This document shows, one piece after another, positions 1-7,446 of a stretch of DNA of 21,577 nt. The notes below the pieces were generated by a model that saw only the letters and a list, made by a program, of their open reading frames with translations, was not told the origin of the DNA and searched no databases. How positions within the stretch are numbered: position 1 is the stretch's first letter; each line of letters begins with the position of its first letter. A program made the translations under genes and the position numbers. This stretch comes from an uncultured Coriobacteriaceae bacterium (lineage in GTDB: Bacteria; Actinomycetota; Coriobacteriia; Coriobacteriales; Eggerthellaceae): assembly GCA_900539675.1 (NCBI GenBank), contig UQDJ01000030.1, positions 1 through 21,577 on the forward strand. The letters are read 5' to 3'.

Positions 1-429
1 CATCGATTCACAAAAACAAGTTTGAGCGGGTTGTGTGCACCCAATAGCTACGGTGAGAAGATTATCGCGCTTGGCTTGGTAGTACTCATCGAGGTATCCC
101 TTGGTAAGAAATACATCATCTAAACATTCCAAAGAGCGCATATCGCAGGGGCGTACGCCAAAGAGAATCTGATCGCTTGATTCGACTAAGGGATCGACAA
201 ACAATTCATTATCCGCATCGACGCCATAGTGATACATCTTTTGACACTGAGGGAACAGTAAATCCTTCGGTGGAAGAAGGGTATTGCACGTATCGAAACG
301 AAGCGGATCGGACGATACGAAAGGCGCAAACTTGATTACTCCCGATACTTCTTTAGGAACATAGACCAGTGCTGTTTTGGATAGTTCACTAAGCAGCCCG
401 GTGAGGTTTTCTTTCGGTAAGAGTTTCAT
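1..429 (-). CDS. Sulfhydrogenase-beta/FlxB-like iron-sulfur subunit, partial (C-terminus outside window)
   Basis: The 143 visible N-terminal residues begin MKLLPKENLTGLL and run off the left edge with no stop. The start is an ATG at 429 preceded by a strong GGAGGG ribosome site. The segment LFGVRPCDMRSLECLDDVFL, followed by a VAIGCTQPAQTCFCESM-type stretch, is characteristic of the 4Fe-4S dicluster proteins that include sulfhydrogenase beta subunits, anaerobic sulfite reductase subunit A and FlxB. These pass electrons between a flavin/NAD(P)H subunit and a partner enzyme. The ferredoxin-type cysteine motifs normally sit in the C-terminal part, which is not visible. It lies 13 bp downstream of the preceding gene in the hdr operon, so it is inferred to be an input subunit of the Hdr complex. 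The exact subfamily cannot be fixed from a partial sequence. Confidence 0.75.
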   Translation of the reverse strand, partial: MKLLPKENLTGLLSELSKTALVYVPKEVSGVIKFAPFVSSDPLRFDTCNTLLPPKDLLFPQCQKMYHYGVDADNELFVDPLVESSDQILFGVRPCDMRSLECLDDVFLTKGYLDEYYQAKRDNLLTVAIGCTQPAQTCFCESM

Positions 430-442
430 CAGATCCCTCCTC

Positions 443-1297
443 TCACATGAATTCTTCTATATCGTCACGGTTGTAGTGATTGAGTGCGTCGGTGTTGTTT
501 GTCGTCATGCCGGATTGGGTTTTTCCAAAAAGATGCTCCATATCGTGATGAAGCTTGCGATTAAGGGTCATGAGCGGCAGTCCCATAGGGCATACGCGTT
601 CACATTCGCCGCAACCGATGCACTTATCCGAGACATGAAAGGCGCGGGTGATGCCGTAGAAGCGGTTTTCGCTCAGGTTGTTTTGCTTTCCAAGCCATTC
701 AGTAGTCCGCTCATCAACAAAACACGTGCGACACGTGCAGACAGGACACACATCGCGACAGGCATAGCAGCGAATGCATTTTTCAAACATATCGTCAAAG
801 AATGCCTGGCGCTCTTCACGGCTCATAGAGGCAAGCGCAACAGCCAATTCTTCGCCGCTCTCTAACGCATAATCATTGACGGGTTGTGCAAGGAGCTCGT
901 CATAATCGGGTGGATTTTGGAATTCGCAATACTGACATTTCTCCAAAATCATATGGGTATCAGCATCTTTCATGCGAGGACAAGGTATGCCAAGAAGATA
1001 TACCTCATCACGTTTGATTTGGTTGTCCTGGATCATGCGATTGATGCCGCGGCCATCGCATCCACGAACCGCAAGGGCTACTCTACCTTTGCCTTTGAGG
1101 TCCTGAAGGTATTTAGCAAGAGTATTGTGGCAATACTCGTTGAAAACTAAGCGATGGGTATCTTCGGGCTTAAAGCAAATAAGGGGGGCAGTTTGGTTGG
1201 GAAAGCGGCCTGCTTGCCATCCCACCACTGCATAGACCGATCCTTCTTTGAGCAAGGCATAAGCGCGGCTGCGAAGTTTATCTTGGATGGTATCCAT
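443..1297 (-). CDS. 4Fe-4S dicluster electron-transfer protein (FlxC / F420-hydrogenase-beta-like)
   Basis: This 284-residue protein has two complete [4Fe-4S] motifs in its C-terminal half: C174-x2-C177-x2-C180-x3-C184 (CIRCYACRDVCPVC) and C226-x2-C229-x2-C232-x3-C236 (CIGCGECERVCPMG). Three further cysteines (C187, C189, C192) directly follow the first motif. The N-terminal half contains AVRGCDGRGINRMIQ and CQYCEF, resembling F420-hydrogenase beta-type and FlxC-type proteins. No signal peptide or membrane segment is seen, so it should be cytoplasmic. The ATG at 1297 directly abuts the TAA of the mvhD-type gene at 1298-1300, with a GGAGG site inside the upstream gene, indicating translational coupling. 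The likely role is electron relay between the NAD(P)H/hydrogenase module and HdrABC. Iron-sulfur protein is certain; the Flx assignment is inferred from context. Confidence 0.82.
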   Translation of the reverse strand: MDTIQDKLRSRAYALLKEGSVYAVVGWQAGRFPNQTAPLICFKPEDTHRLVFNEYCHNTLAKYLQDLKGKGRVALAVRGCDGRGINRMIQDNQIKRDEVYLLGIPCPRMKDADTHMILEKCQYCEFQNPPDYDELLAQPVNDYALESGEELAVALASMSREERQAFFDDMFEKCIRCYACRDVCPVCTCRTCFVDERTTEWLGKQNNLSENRFYGITRAFHVSDKCIGCGECERVCPMGLPLMTLNRKLHHDMEHLFGKTQSGMTTNNTDALNHYNRDDIEEFM

Positions 1298-1867
1298 TTA
1301 TGCCTCGCCTCCTTTTTCGTTGATATGAGATCCATAGATAGACGATCCCAGAGAAGGGCTGAGGGTGAAGTCATTCTCTATAGGGCCTAACTCGGTGATG
1401 CGCTTGCAAAAATCGGTAATAACATCACGGAATTTGCCTGCTTCAGCACCCGAAATCCAGCGAATTTGGAATCGGTCAGGTTCAAGGCCAATATATTCAA
1501 GCAATCGTTTATACACCATCATGCGACGCTTAGCGTAATAGTTGCCTGTGGAGTAGTGGCAATCGCCTGGATGACACCCACATACCATGACACCATCGCA
1601 TCCGCGTTGAAGAGCCTCAAGGATAAATTGGGGGTTCACTCTGCCTGAACAGGGTACGCGCAACAGACGGATATCGGCGGGATATTTCATGCGATTGAGC
1701 CCTGCAAGATCGGCACCCGCATAGGTGCACCATTTACAGGTAAAGGCTAAGACCTTTGGCCTAAAGGGCTCTTGTGTAGCAGGGGTGCTCAACACCGATT
1801 TCTTTGTTGAGGGAGCTGCCGTATCGAAACGCTTCGCGCCGTTTTTGTTTGGCTCTACCATTGGCAT
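1298..1867 (-). CDS. mvhD: MvhD/FlxD-type [2Fe-2S] electron-transfer subunit
   Basis: MvhD-family proteins dock onto HdrA and deliver electrons from a hydrogenase, formate dehydrogenase or NAD(P)H module. The core starts near residue 38 (KVLAFTCKWCTYAGADLAG) and shows the family cysteines C44, C47, C73, C96, C98 and C103, including the hallmark CGCHPGDCHY. The ATG at 1867 (MPMVEPNK) is chosen because an AAGGAGG site lies 10 nt upstream within the end of hdrA, giving 189 residues and a 13-bp overlap with hdrA. A second in-frame ATG at 1861 is possible. The open frame extends upstream to 1957, but that segment overlaps the cysteine-rich C-terminus of HdrA and is not credible. The first 37 residues are a Lys/Thr/Ser/Pro-rich extension absent from the short methanogen proteins. 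Whether the partner is NAD(P)H-linked (FlxD) or a hydrogenase (MvhD) cannot be decided here. Confidence 0.9.
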   Translation of the reverse strand: MPMVEPNKNGAKRFDTAAPSTKKSVLSTPATQEPFRPKVLAFTCKWCTYAGADLAGLNRMKYPADIRLLRVPCSGRVNPQFILEALQRGCDGVMVCGCHPGDCHYSTGNYYAKRRMMVYKRLLEYIGLEPDRFQIRWISGAEAGKFRDVITDFCKRITELGPIENDFTLSPSLGSSIYGSHINEKGGEA

Positions 1868-3840
1868 AGGGCATCTACCTCCTTCATGATGGCATTGTCG
1901 GAGTATCCCAGCAGATCCAATGCGCCGCTGCGGCAGGCGGCCGCACAAGCACCGCATCCTTGGCAGAGCGCAGAATTTACTTCGCAGACCGTGCGGGTAA
2001 CCTTTACCGAATTTTCGCGCAGCGTCTTTTCAACGAGACTCAACGCTCCGTAGGGGCATATGCTTATGCAGGTGCCACAGCCAGAGCATTTCGATAGGTC
2101 TACTTGGCTTATCTGTGGGTTAGATTCAAGGAAGTTGCGGGCAAACATCACAATCACTTTTGCAGCGGCAGCGCCTGCTTGCGCAACCGTGTCAGGAATA
2201 TCCTTAGGGCCTTGTGCCGTGCCGGCTAAGAATATCCCTCGAGATGCCGTCTCTACCGGGCGTAGCTTTGGATGGGCTTCGGTAATCCAGTTATCTTCAT
2301 CGCATTGGACCCCAAACATCATCGCCGTTTCTTTGGCGCCCGATGACGCCACCATAGCAGTTTCAAGCACGACCATATCGGCATCAACAATAACGTTTTC
2401 ACCCGATAAGGTGTCAGTACCCATAACCACCAGATGATCGTTTTCTTGGTATATTTTGCTCACGCGGCCACGGATATAAAGGGCTCCATCGTTTTTTGCT
2501 TGCATATAGAACTCGTCATAGCGTCGTCCAGGCGTTCGAACATCCATATAGAACACGTAACAGTTGCCATCGGGAACCTTATCAAGAAACTGATGAGCAT
2601 GTTTGGCGCCATACATGCAACAGGTACGTGAGCAGTACGCCTTACCCTTATGAGGATCGCGACTTCCCACGCATTTAACGATGACCAGATTTTTGGGCTC
2701 GGTGTTATCCGACGGCCTTAAAATATGTCCTTCTGTGGGCCCTGAAGCATTGACCAAGCGTTCAAAGCTGAGGCCGTCAATAACATCTGCATACGCGCCT
2801 CCTCCATATTCGGGATAGAGGTCTTGCCAGCGAATAAGGTCATAGCCGGTTGCCAGCACAACAGCACCGTAGGTTTCTGTGGTTACCACATCTTCGTCGT
2901 TATAGTTGATTGCACCGGTTGGACATAGTTTTGCGCATACGCCGCATTTGCCTTGAGTAAGCTTGCGACAATGGGCAGCATCAATAATTGGCTTGGAGGG
3001 AACGGCTTGCTCAAATGATTTATAGATTGCCGAGCGCGTTCCCATGTTTTCGTTGAATTCGTCTGCAATATGTTTTTCTGGGCATTTGGTGGTACACAGT
3101 CCGCACCCGGTGCACAGATTGTGATCAACGTACTTTGCTTTTTCGCGAATGGTTACCTGAAAATTGCCGACGAAGCCTTCCACCTTTTCAACTTCAGAAA
3201 GTATCTTAATGGTGATGTTGGGGTGGTTTCCCACTTCAGACATCTTCGGGGTGCAAATGCAGGCAGCGCAGTCCAAGGTGGGAAGGGTTTTGTCGAGCTT
3301 GGGCATCTTTCCGCCGATGGTCGGCTTGCGCTCAACAATGGTTACCTGATATCCCGCATCAGCGATATCTAAGGCAGCTTGCATGCCAGCAATACCGCCG
3401 CCAACAATAAGGGCTCGTTTGGTAATAGGAATTTGCTCGGTGTAGAGCGGTTTTGCCTTTTCTACCTTGGCAACTGCCATTTTTAGCAGGTCTTTAGCTT
3501 TTTCGGTCGCTTGAGCTTTGTCGGTATGAACCCAGGAGCACTGTTCGCGAATATTGGCCACCTCAAGCATATAGGGATTGACCGATGTTTGAGAAAGCAG
3601 TTTCTGCCAGGTCAGTTCATGCATGGCAGGAGAGCATGCGGCCACCACAATTCTATCGAGATGATGCTCTTCAATGGCTTCTTTAATTTGTTTTTGGTTG
3701 GGATCAGAGCAGGTGTATTTATTATTTTCAACGTGAACAACATGGGGTAGATGCGAAGCGAATTCGGCTACCTCTTGGGTATTTACCACGCCGCCAATGT
3801 TGGTTCCACATTGACAGACAAACACTCCAATTCGACTCAT
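1855..3840 (-). CDS. hdrA: CoB-CoM heterodisulfide reductase-type subunit A, flavin-bifurcating core
   Basis: At 661 residues this is the usual size of HdrA, the FAD subunit that performs flavin-based electron bifurcation in the cytoplasm. Visible parts in order are an N-terminal domain with C9/C11 and C44; the FAD-binding GGGIAGMQAAL near 147-157; the HdrA signature LDCAACICTPKM at 189-200; inserted ferredoxin-type cysteines CTGCGLCTTKCP (243-254) and C291/C299/C302/C306; and two C-terminal [4Fe-4S] motifs, CSGCGTCISICP (585-596) and CQGCGACAAACR (626-637). All cysteines are encoded by ordinary codons, with no sign of selenocysteine. The ATG at 3840 directly abuts the hdrB stop and has a GGAGG ribosome site within hdrB. 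The family assignment is firm. The physiological high-potential acceptor is unknown, because bacteria of this type lack CoM/CoB. Confidence 0.97.
   Translation of the reverse strand: MSRIGVFVCQCGTNIGGVVNTQEVAEFASHLPHVVHVENNKYTCSDPNQKQIKEAIEEHHLDRIVVAACSPAMHELTWQKLLSQTSVNPYMLEVANIREQCSWVHTDKAQATEKAKDLLKMAVAKVEKAKPLYTEQIPITKRALIVGGGIAGMQAALDIADAGYQVTIVERKPTIGGKMPKLDKTLPTLDCAACICTPKMSEVGNHPNITIKILSEVEKVEGFVGNFQVTIREKAKYVDHNLCTGCGLCTTKCPEKHIADEFNENMGTRSAIYKSFEQAVPSKPIIDAAHCRKLTQGKCGVCAKLCPTGAINYNDEDVVTTETYGAVVLATGYDLIRWQDLYPEYGGGAYADVIDGLSFERLVNASGPTEGHILRPSDNTEPKNLVIVKCVGSRDPHKGKAYCSRTCCMYGAKHAHQFLDKVPDGNCYVFYMDVRTPGRRYDEFYMQAKNDGALYIRGRVSKIYQENDHLVVMGTDTLSGENVIVDADMVVLETAMVASSGAKETAMMFGVQCDEDNWITEAHPKLRPVETASRGIFLAGTAQGPKDIPDTVAQAGAAAAKVIVMFARNFLESNPQISQVDLSKCSGCGTCISICPYGALSLVEKTLRENSVKVTRTVCEVNSALCQGCGACAAACRSGALDLLGYSDNAIMKEVDALCQW
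1878..1884 (-). promoter_or_regulatory. Ribosome binding site that sets the mvhD start
   Basis: The minus strand reads AAGGAGG here, 10 nt before the ATG at 1867. It lies inside the last codons of hdrA, supporting coupled translation and the shorter reading of the mvhD-type gene rather than the open extension to 1957. Confidence 0.65.
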
Positions 3841-4749
3841 TTATTCCACCTCCTTTGTTGCGCCATCAAAAGGGGTTATCTTTTCTGCTAATAGGGGTTC
3901 GGCTGGAACGAAATGGCGCGTGATGCCTGCTTGTTCGGGGTAGGCGCCAAGTGCCATAGCAATAAGTTCGGTAAAAAAGTAGACGGGCATGTGGTATGAG
4001 CTCTGGTGCTCCTGATTGATTTTCTCTTCGCGCATATCCAGGTTCATCCAACACAAGGGACAGGCGGTAACTATGCACTCAGCACCATTGACCTGCGCAT
4101 TATGAAATATCTTCTCAGCAGCATTTCTTGCTGCTTTAGGACGAATAACATGATTTGAAGCGCCGCAGCATTCCGTTTTAAAACTCCAGTCGATGCAGTC
4201 AGCCCCGAGGGCATTTAAGAGGTGTTCCATAGTGCAGGGGTTTTCAGAATTGGGAACCTGGGTTATTGCTTCGGGTCTTACCTGGGCGCATCCGTAATAG
4301 CAGGCCACTTTCATGCCACCTAAGCTCAGTTTTACTCGCTGGGCAATTTTTTCAATCATGTCAGGGGCACTAAAGACGTCAAGCAGGTTGGTGACGTGAA
4401 CGGTGCCGCGGTAATTCATATCGATAATGTGATTGATATGATGGCGATATGCAGGATCGTTATTGGTTTTAACCTCTGCTCTTTTAAGGGCTGCATAGCA
4501 ACCAGAACAGGGGGTTAGAACAGATAGATAAGGGTGCTGGTCTTCACTGAGCGCAAGATTTCTTGCAGATAATGAATACATTAAATCGTCGTTGACGGTG
4601 GGCGCCGCTGTTGCACCGCAGCAGTTCCAGTCCTTTATTTCATACAGCTCAATGCCTAAGCTTGCCGCAACATAGTGGGTTGATTCAGCGTACGAGATGC
4701 CGGTCGAATGATACGAACATCCCGGAAAGAAGGAATACGCGCTTGCCAT
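3841..4749 (-). CDS. hdrB: Heterodisulfide reductase-type subunit B (noncubane Fe-S, CCG domains)
   Basis: HdrB is the disulfide-reducing catalytic subunit. This 302-residue protein contains the two cysteine-rich CCG modules expected for the pair of noncubane [4Fe-4S] clusters. The first has C11, C43-C44 and C81-x2-C84; the second has C154, C194-C195 and C230-x2-C233 (ECCGASNH and TACPLCWMN). PGCSYHSTG near residue 10 is typical of the family. The ATG at 4749 shares a base with the hdrC stop in a TAATG overlap, and hdrA starts at the next base after its stop, so C, B and A should be made in balanced amounts. In methanogens the substrate is CoM-S-S-CoB. Here the disulfide substrate is unknown; DsrC/TusE-like proteins or a low-molecular-weight disulfide are candidates by analogy with sulfate reducers. 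Confidence 0.96.
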   Translation of the reverse strand: MASAYSFFPGCSYHSTGISYAESTHYVAASLGIELYEIKDWNCCGATAAPTVNDDLMYSLSARNLALSEDQHPYLSVLTPCSGCYAALKRAEVKTNNDPAYRHHINHIIDMNYRGTVHVTNLLDVFSAPDMIEKIAQRVKLSLGGMKVACYYGCAQVRPEAITQVPNSENPCTMEHLLNALGADCIDWSFKTECCGASNHVIRPKAARNAAEKIFHNAQVNGAECIVTACPLCWMNLDMREEKINQEHQSSYHMPVYFFTELIAMALGAYPEQAGITRHFVPAEPLLAEKITPFDGATKEVE

Positions 4750-5363
4750 TACTCATCACCTCTTTTATGCAAAGACTTAGAAGAAGGCATATGTTCTTCG
4801 TAGGTGGCTTCACGCTGGCAGCGTTCAATGAGTGCGCCTATAGCTTTCGGGTTTTCACTCTGTTGAATGGAGACGCCAATCATGTTTTTCTGAAACATCT
4901 TGGGGGCATTAAGGGCATCTTGAATGAAGTGCCCTGAAGCTAGGTTGTACTGCGCAGCAAGGTATTGCTCGTTGGACTTGCCATTGGCAGATATGCCTTT
5001 GATGAACAGCGTTTCAAAGACGTTGCTATCGTGGTGTTTGTGGTGGCCGGTTTGCTGGGAAGCACGCCGTACTTCACGCATGATAGCTGCCGTATCAATC
5101 TTTTGGGGGCAGCGAGCAGAGCAGGTATTGCACTGGGCACAAATCCAGGGGGATTCAGCTTGGAGAACTTGGTTTATCTTTCCCATCTGCAGCAAACGCA
5201 TAATTTGCTGAGGAGGTAGATCCATAGCTTCAGCCATGGGGCAACCTGCTGAGCATTTGCCACACTGATAACAATCATGAAGATTGACATTGGCATGTTG
5301 AGCAATGTCGTTGACAAATGCCTTTTCTTCTGGGGTTGTTGTATTGAGCTTAACCGTTTTCAT
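4749..5363 (-). CDS. hdrC: Heterodisulfide reductase-type subunit C (two [4Fe-4S] clusters)
   Basis: HdrC relays electrons from HdrA to HdrB. The 204-residue protein has two classical [4Fe-4S] motifs, C31-x2-C34-x2-C37-x3-C41 (CYQCGKCSAGCP) and C75-x2-C78-x2-C81-x3-C85 (CAQCNTCSARCP), followed by a helical C-terminal half. No membrane segment is present, so this is the soluble HdrC of the HdrABC type rather than a DsrK/HdrD-type membrane fusion. It is the first gene of the operon. Its ATG at 5363 is preceded by an AAAGGA ribosome site five bases away, and its TAA overlaps the hdrB ATG. About 440 bp of non-coding, repeat-containing DNA lie upstream and must hold the operon promoter. Confidence 0.95.
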   Translation of the reverse strand: MKTVKLNTTTPEEKAFVNDIAQHANVNLHDCYQCGKCSAGCPMAEAMDLPPQQIMRLLQMGKINQVLQAESPWICAQCNTCSARCPQKIDTAAIMREVRRASQQTGHHKHHDSNVFETLFIKGISANGKSNEQYLAAQYNLASGHFIQDALNAPKMFQKNMIGVSIQQSENPKAIGALIERCQREATYEEHMPSSKSLHKRGDE

Positions 5364-5416
5364 GAAGGTCCTTTCCCTCGTCAGGCACAGCGATTGTGCA
5401 GGTAAAAAGAATCAAA

Positions 5417-5440
5417 AACGGTGTTTTGAACGGCGTTTTT
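5417..5440. repeat. Two adjacent 12-bp near-repeats
   Basis: The units AACGGTGTTTTG and AACGGCGTTTTT lie back to back about 55 bp upstream of the hdrC start. The first matches 10 of 12 positions of the 12-bp tandem unit AACGGTGTCCTG found at 16771-16794 in another gene, suggesting a dispersed short repeat family. Confidence 0.6.
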
Positions 5441-5467
5441 GGTAGTTTCGATAAAGGTGAGTGCAGT

Positions 5468-5512
5468 GATAGGGCGCAATCTGATAGGGCGCTATCTGAT
5501 AGGGCGCAATCA
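5468..5512. repeat. Three tandem 15-bp repeats upstream of hdrC
   Basis: Three contiguous copies of GATAGGGCGC[A/T]ATC[T/A] occupy 5468-5482, 5483-5497 and 5498-5512. The middle copy contains the inverted repeat GATAG-GGCG-CTATC. They lie about 105-150 bp upstream of the hdrC start codon. They could be operator sites for an unknown regulator or simple slippage products; the sequence does not decide. Confidence 0.8.
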
Positions 5513-5603
5513 ATACAGAAGAACCCTGGAGCCAAAGGCATTTCATTTTGCGTGAGCGCGTTTTCAGATGTACCAGATACGGTACTACGAAATTTGCTTT
5601 ACC

Positions 5604-5619
5604 AGCCGCATTTGCGGCT
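5604..5619. other. Perfect short inverted repeat (hairpin AGCCGC-ATTT-GCGGCT)
   Basis: A 6-bp GC-rich stem with a 4-nt loop lies about 190 bp past the serine dehydratase stop. Neither strand has a T-tract after it, so it is not a standard intrinsic terminator. It may be a residual transcript-end structure or an operator. Confidence 0.4.
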
Positions 5620-5807
5620 TGTGCAGATGAGTCGAAGATAGTCTTTGGCATGGCTGCCTCTTTAGTTCGGGGGTTAGAAGCATGCTTATCCTCTGACTAC
5701 GTTGTATCGTAAAGTGCGGTTTTGACCCATGAGATTTTGTGCCTGTGGTTAAAAATGGCATCTCAAACGTAGGATTATTTGCGTTGTTCAGCGCTGTGTG
5801 TGACGGT

Positions 5808-7403
5808 TTAGCAGCATCCGCTGCACGCATTGAGTGCACTAGGAGCGATAGCGATGCCACCTAAGGCTGTCTCGCGCAAAGTGGCGGGCAGGGCATGTCC
5901 CACTTCAAGCATGACCTTAGTCATCTCATCGAAGGGCACCAAGCTTTTAATGCCAGATAAGGAAAGCTGTGCTGAAGAAAATGCTGCGGCTATGCCGATA
6001 GCATTGCGATTTTGGCACGGCACTTCTACTAAACCACCTACTGGGTCGCATACCAAACCTAAAAGATTGGCTAGCGCCAAAGACGCAGCATTCAGGCACT
6101 GTCCGGGCGTTCCCCCCATCATTTGGCACAGAGCTGCTGCGCTCATAGCGGCGGCGCTGCCAACTTCTGCTTGGCAACCGCCTTCAGCGCCGGCAACGCA
6201 TGCGCGGCTGGAAAGCAAAAGGCCAACAGCTGCGGCGCAAAACAGGGCGTCTTCGAGTTGGTCTGAATGAGCGCTCAGGTGTTCTCCTAAAGCAAGCACA
6301 CTGCCTGGAACAACGCCGGCTGATCCTGCGGTGGGAGCAGCAACGATAACATCCATGGACGCACTGCGCTCAAGCACCGCCATAGCGCGTGCTGTGGCAT
6401 TAGTTTGAACGGTGCCTAAGAGCGCCGGTGCGAAGCGAGCACCCTCGTGAAAGATACTCTGCGCTTCCCCGCCTAAAAAGCCACCCAAAGAAGGGTGGGG
6501 GTTTGCAATAGGTTCGGTGGTTTCTTCACGCATAACGTCAAGTACCCGATTGATGTTCTTGGAGGTTGCATCTTTGGTGGTAAGGTGTTCTTCACGTTGA
6601 CGCATGACGCTACCGATGGTTGCATGGAGCGTTTTGGCGGCTTCAAGAAGCTGCTTGCCACTGGTAAAGAATTCCGGGGCATCGGTGGCGGATAGAAGGG
6701 GAGCTGAAGCGCCAGGCACTTCGATGGTGGCAACGTAGTCCACAAGGGCAATTTTGCGTAGAGTTTCCAAAAAATCATTGCCAGGCAAACGCCCATCGGT
6801 TTCAAAGACAGAATAGGCCTGTCCGCCTGCTTCGGTTCGATAGGTGCGGCAAAAAGCGATATTGATATGCTTTTCAGCCAGTAGACTGGTAAGAGCTGCC
6901 AGGGCGCCGGGAGCATCGCGATGCGCGATGAAAAGCGTGCAGTACGCACCAGAAATATCTACTGCAATGCCGTTGATGCGGCTGATGCGTATCTTGCCTC
7001 CGCCTAGGCTTTCGCCTCGTACTGTGGCATGAACGCCAGAAGCATTAGTCATTTCGATATCTACCGTATTGGGGTGTAAGTCAGCGTTGGCGCCGGCAAC
7101 CTTAAAATCGAAGTCGAGCCCTCTTTCGTGAGCGAAGTCAAATGCGTAGCGTATACGGCTATCATCGGGAGCGAATCCTAAAATGCCCGCTACGAGAGCT
7201 CGATCAGTGCCGTGACCTTTGTAAGTGCGAGCGAAGCTATTCCACAAGGTGAAATGCACCTTGGATATATTGCCATTCAAGAGCGATGCAGCTACATGTG
7301 CGCAGCGTAGGGCTCCTGCCGTGTGTGATGATGAAGGACCTACCATAATGGGTCCAAGAATCTCAAAAGCAGACGTAGTGGTAGGCTGAGATGAACTTGA
7401 CAT
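5808..7403 (-). CDS. sdaA: L-serine dehydratase (L-serine ammonia-lyase), iron-sulfur type, single-chain beta-ACT-alpha
   Basis: This enzyme converts L-serine to pyruvate and ammonia with an oxygen-sensitive [4Fe-4S] cluster. The 531-residue chain reads as a beta domain (ILGPIMVGPSSSHTAG at 16-30), an ACT-like regulatory domain at about 152-225 (CTLFIAHRDAPGALAALTSLL), then a catalytic alpha domain with AAPTAGSAGVVPG at 355-367. Candidate cluster ligands are C410 (GAEGGCQAEVG), C452 and C463 (CDPVGGLVEVPCQNRN), and the chain ends in the family's Cys-rich tail (ACSGCC). Alpha and ACT-bearing beta parts are separate proteins (SdaAB/SdaAA) in Bacillus, so this looks like that system fused into one chain. 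The ATG at 7403 has a GGGAGG site upstream. It fits an amino-acid-fermenting lifestyle and appears to be a single-gene transcript. Confidence 0.95.
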   Translation of the reverse strand: MSSSSQPTTTSAFEILGPIMVGPSSSHTAGALRCAHVAASLLNGNISKVHFTLWNSFARTYKGHGTDRALVAGILGFAPDDSRIRYAFDFAHERGLDFDFKVAGANADLHPNTVDIEMTNASGVHATVRGESLGGGKIRISRINGIAVDISGAYCTLFIAHRDAPGALAALTSLLAEKHINIAFCRTYRTEAGGQAYSVFETDGRLPGNDFLETLRKIALVDYVATIEVPGASAPLLSATDAPEFFTSGKQLLEAAKTLHATIGSVMRQREEHLTTKDATSKNINRVLDVMREETTEPIANPHPSLGGFLGGEAQSIFHEGARFAPALLGTVQTNATARAMAVLERSASMDVIVAAPTAGSAGVVPGSVLALGEHLSAHSDQLEDALFCAAAVGLLLSSRACVAGAEGGCQAEVGSAAAMSAAALCQMMGGTPGQCLNAASLALANLLGLVCDPVGGLVEVPCQNRNAIGIAAAFSSAQLSLSGIKSLVPFDEMTKVMLEVGHALPATLRETALGGIAIAPSALNACSGCC

Positions 7404-7446
7404 GCCATAAACCTCCCGAAGATAGATTCAGGTCAAGAATAGTATT

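Larger units (their letters stand above)
5364..5807. other. Intergenic region upstream of the hdr operon and downstream of the serine dehydratase
   Basis: No credible gene is seen in these 444 bases; the short open frames here have no good ribosome sites and largely translate the repeats. The region should contain the promoter of the minus-strand hdr operon, but no convincing -10/-35 pair was found. It holds two 12-bp near-repeats (5417-5440), three 15-bp tandem repeats (5468-5512) and a perfect 6-bp-stem hairpin (5604-5619). Nothing resembling a rho-independent terminator follows the serine dehydratase stop. Confidence 0.7.

Noticed and set aside
377..865. 162-residue plus-strand open frame
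   Set aside because: It lies opposite two well-supported iron-sulfur genes, has no ribosome site and shows no recognisable protein features.
1868..1957. Longer N-terminus for the MvhD-type protein
   Set aside because: This stretch translates the HdrA C-terminal region in another frame; the AAGGAGG site and ATG at 1867 mark the real start.
5604..5619. Hairpin as rho-independent terminator of the serine dehydratase gene
   Set aside because: No T-tract follows on the minus strand, and the hairpin is nearly 190 bp past the stop codon.
5412..5651. Small open frames upstream of hdrC on the minus strand encoding an APYQI repeat
   Set aside because: The repeat peptide is only a translation of the 15-bp DNA repeats; no ribosome site or conserved feature supports a gene.
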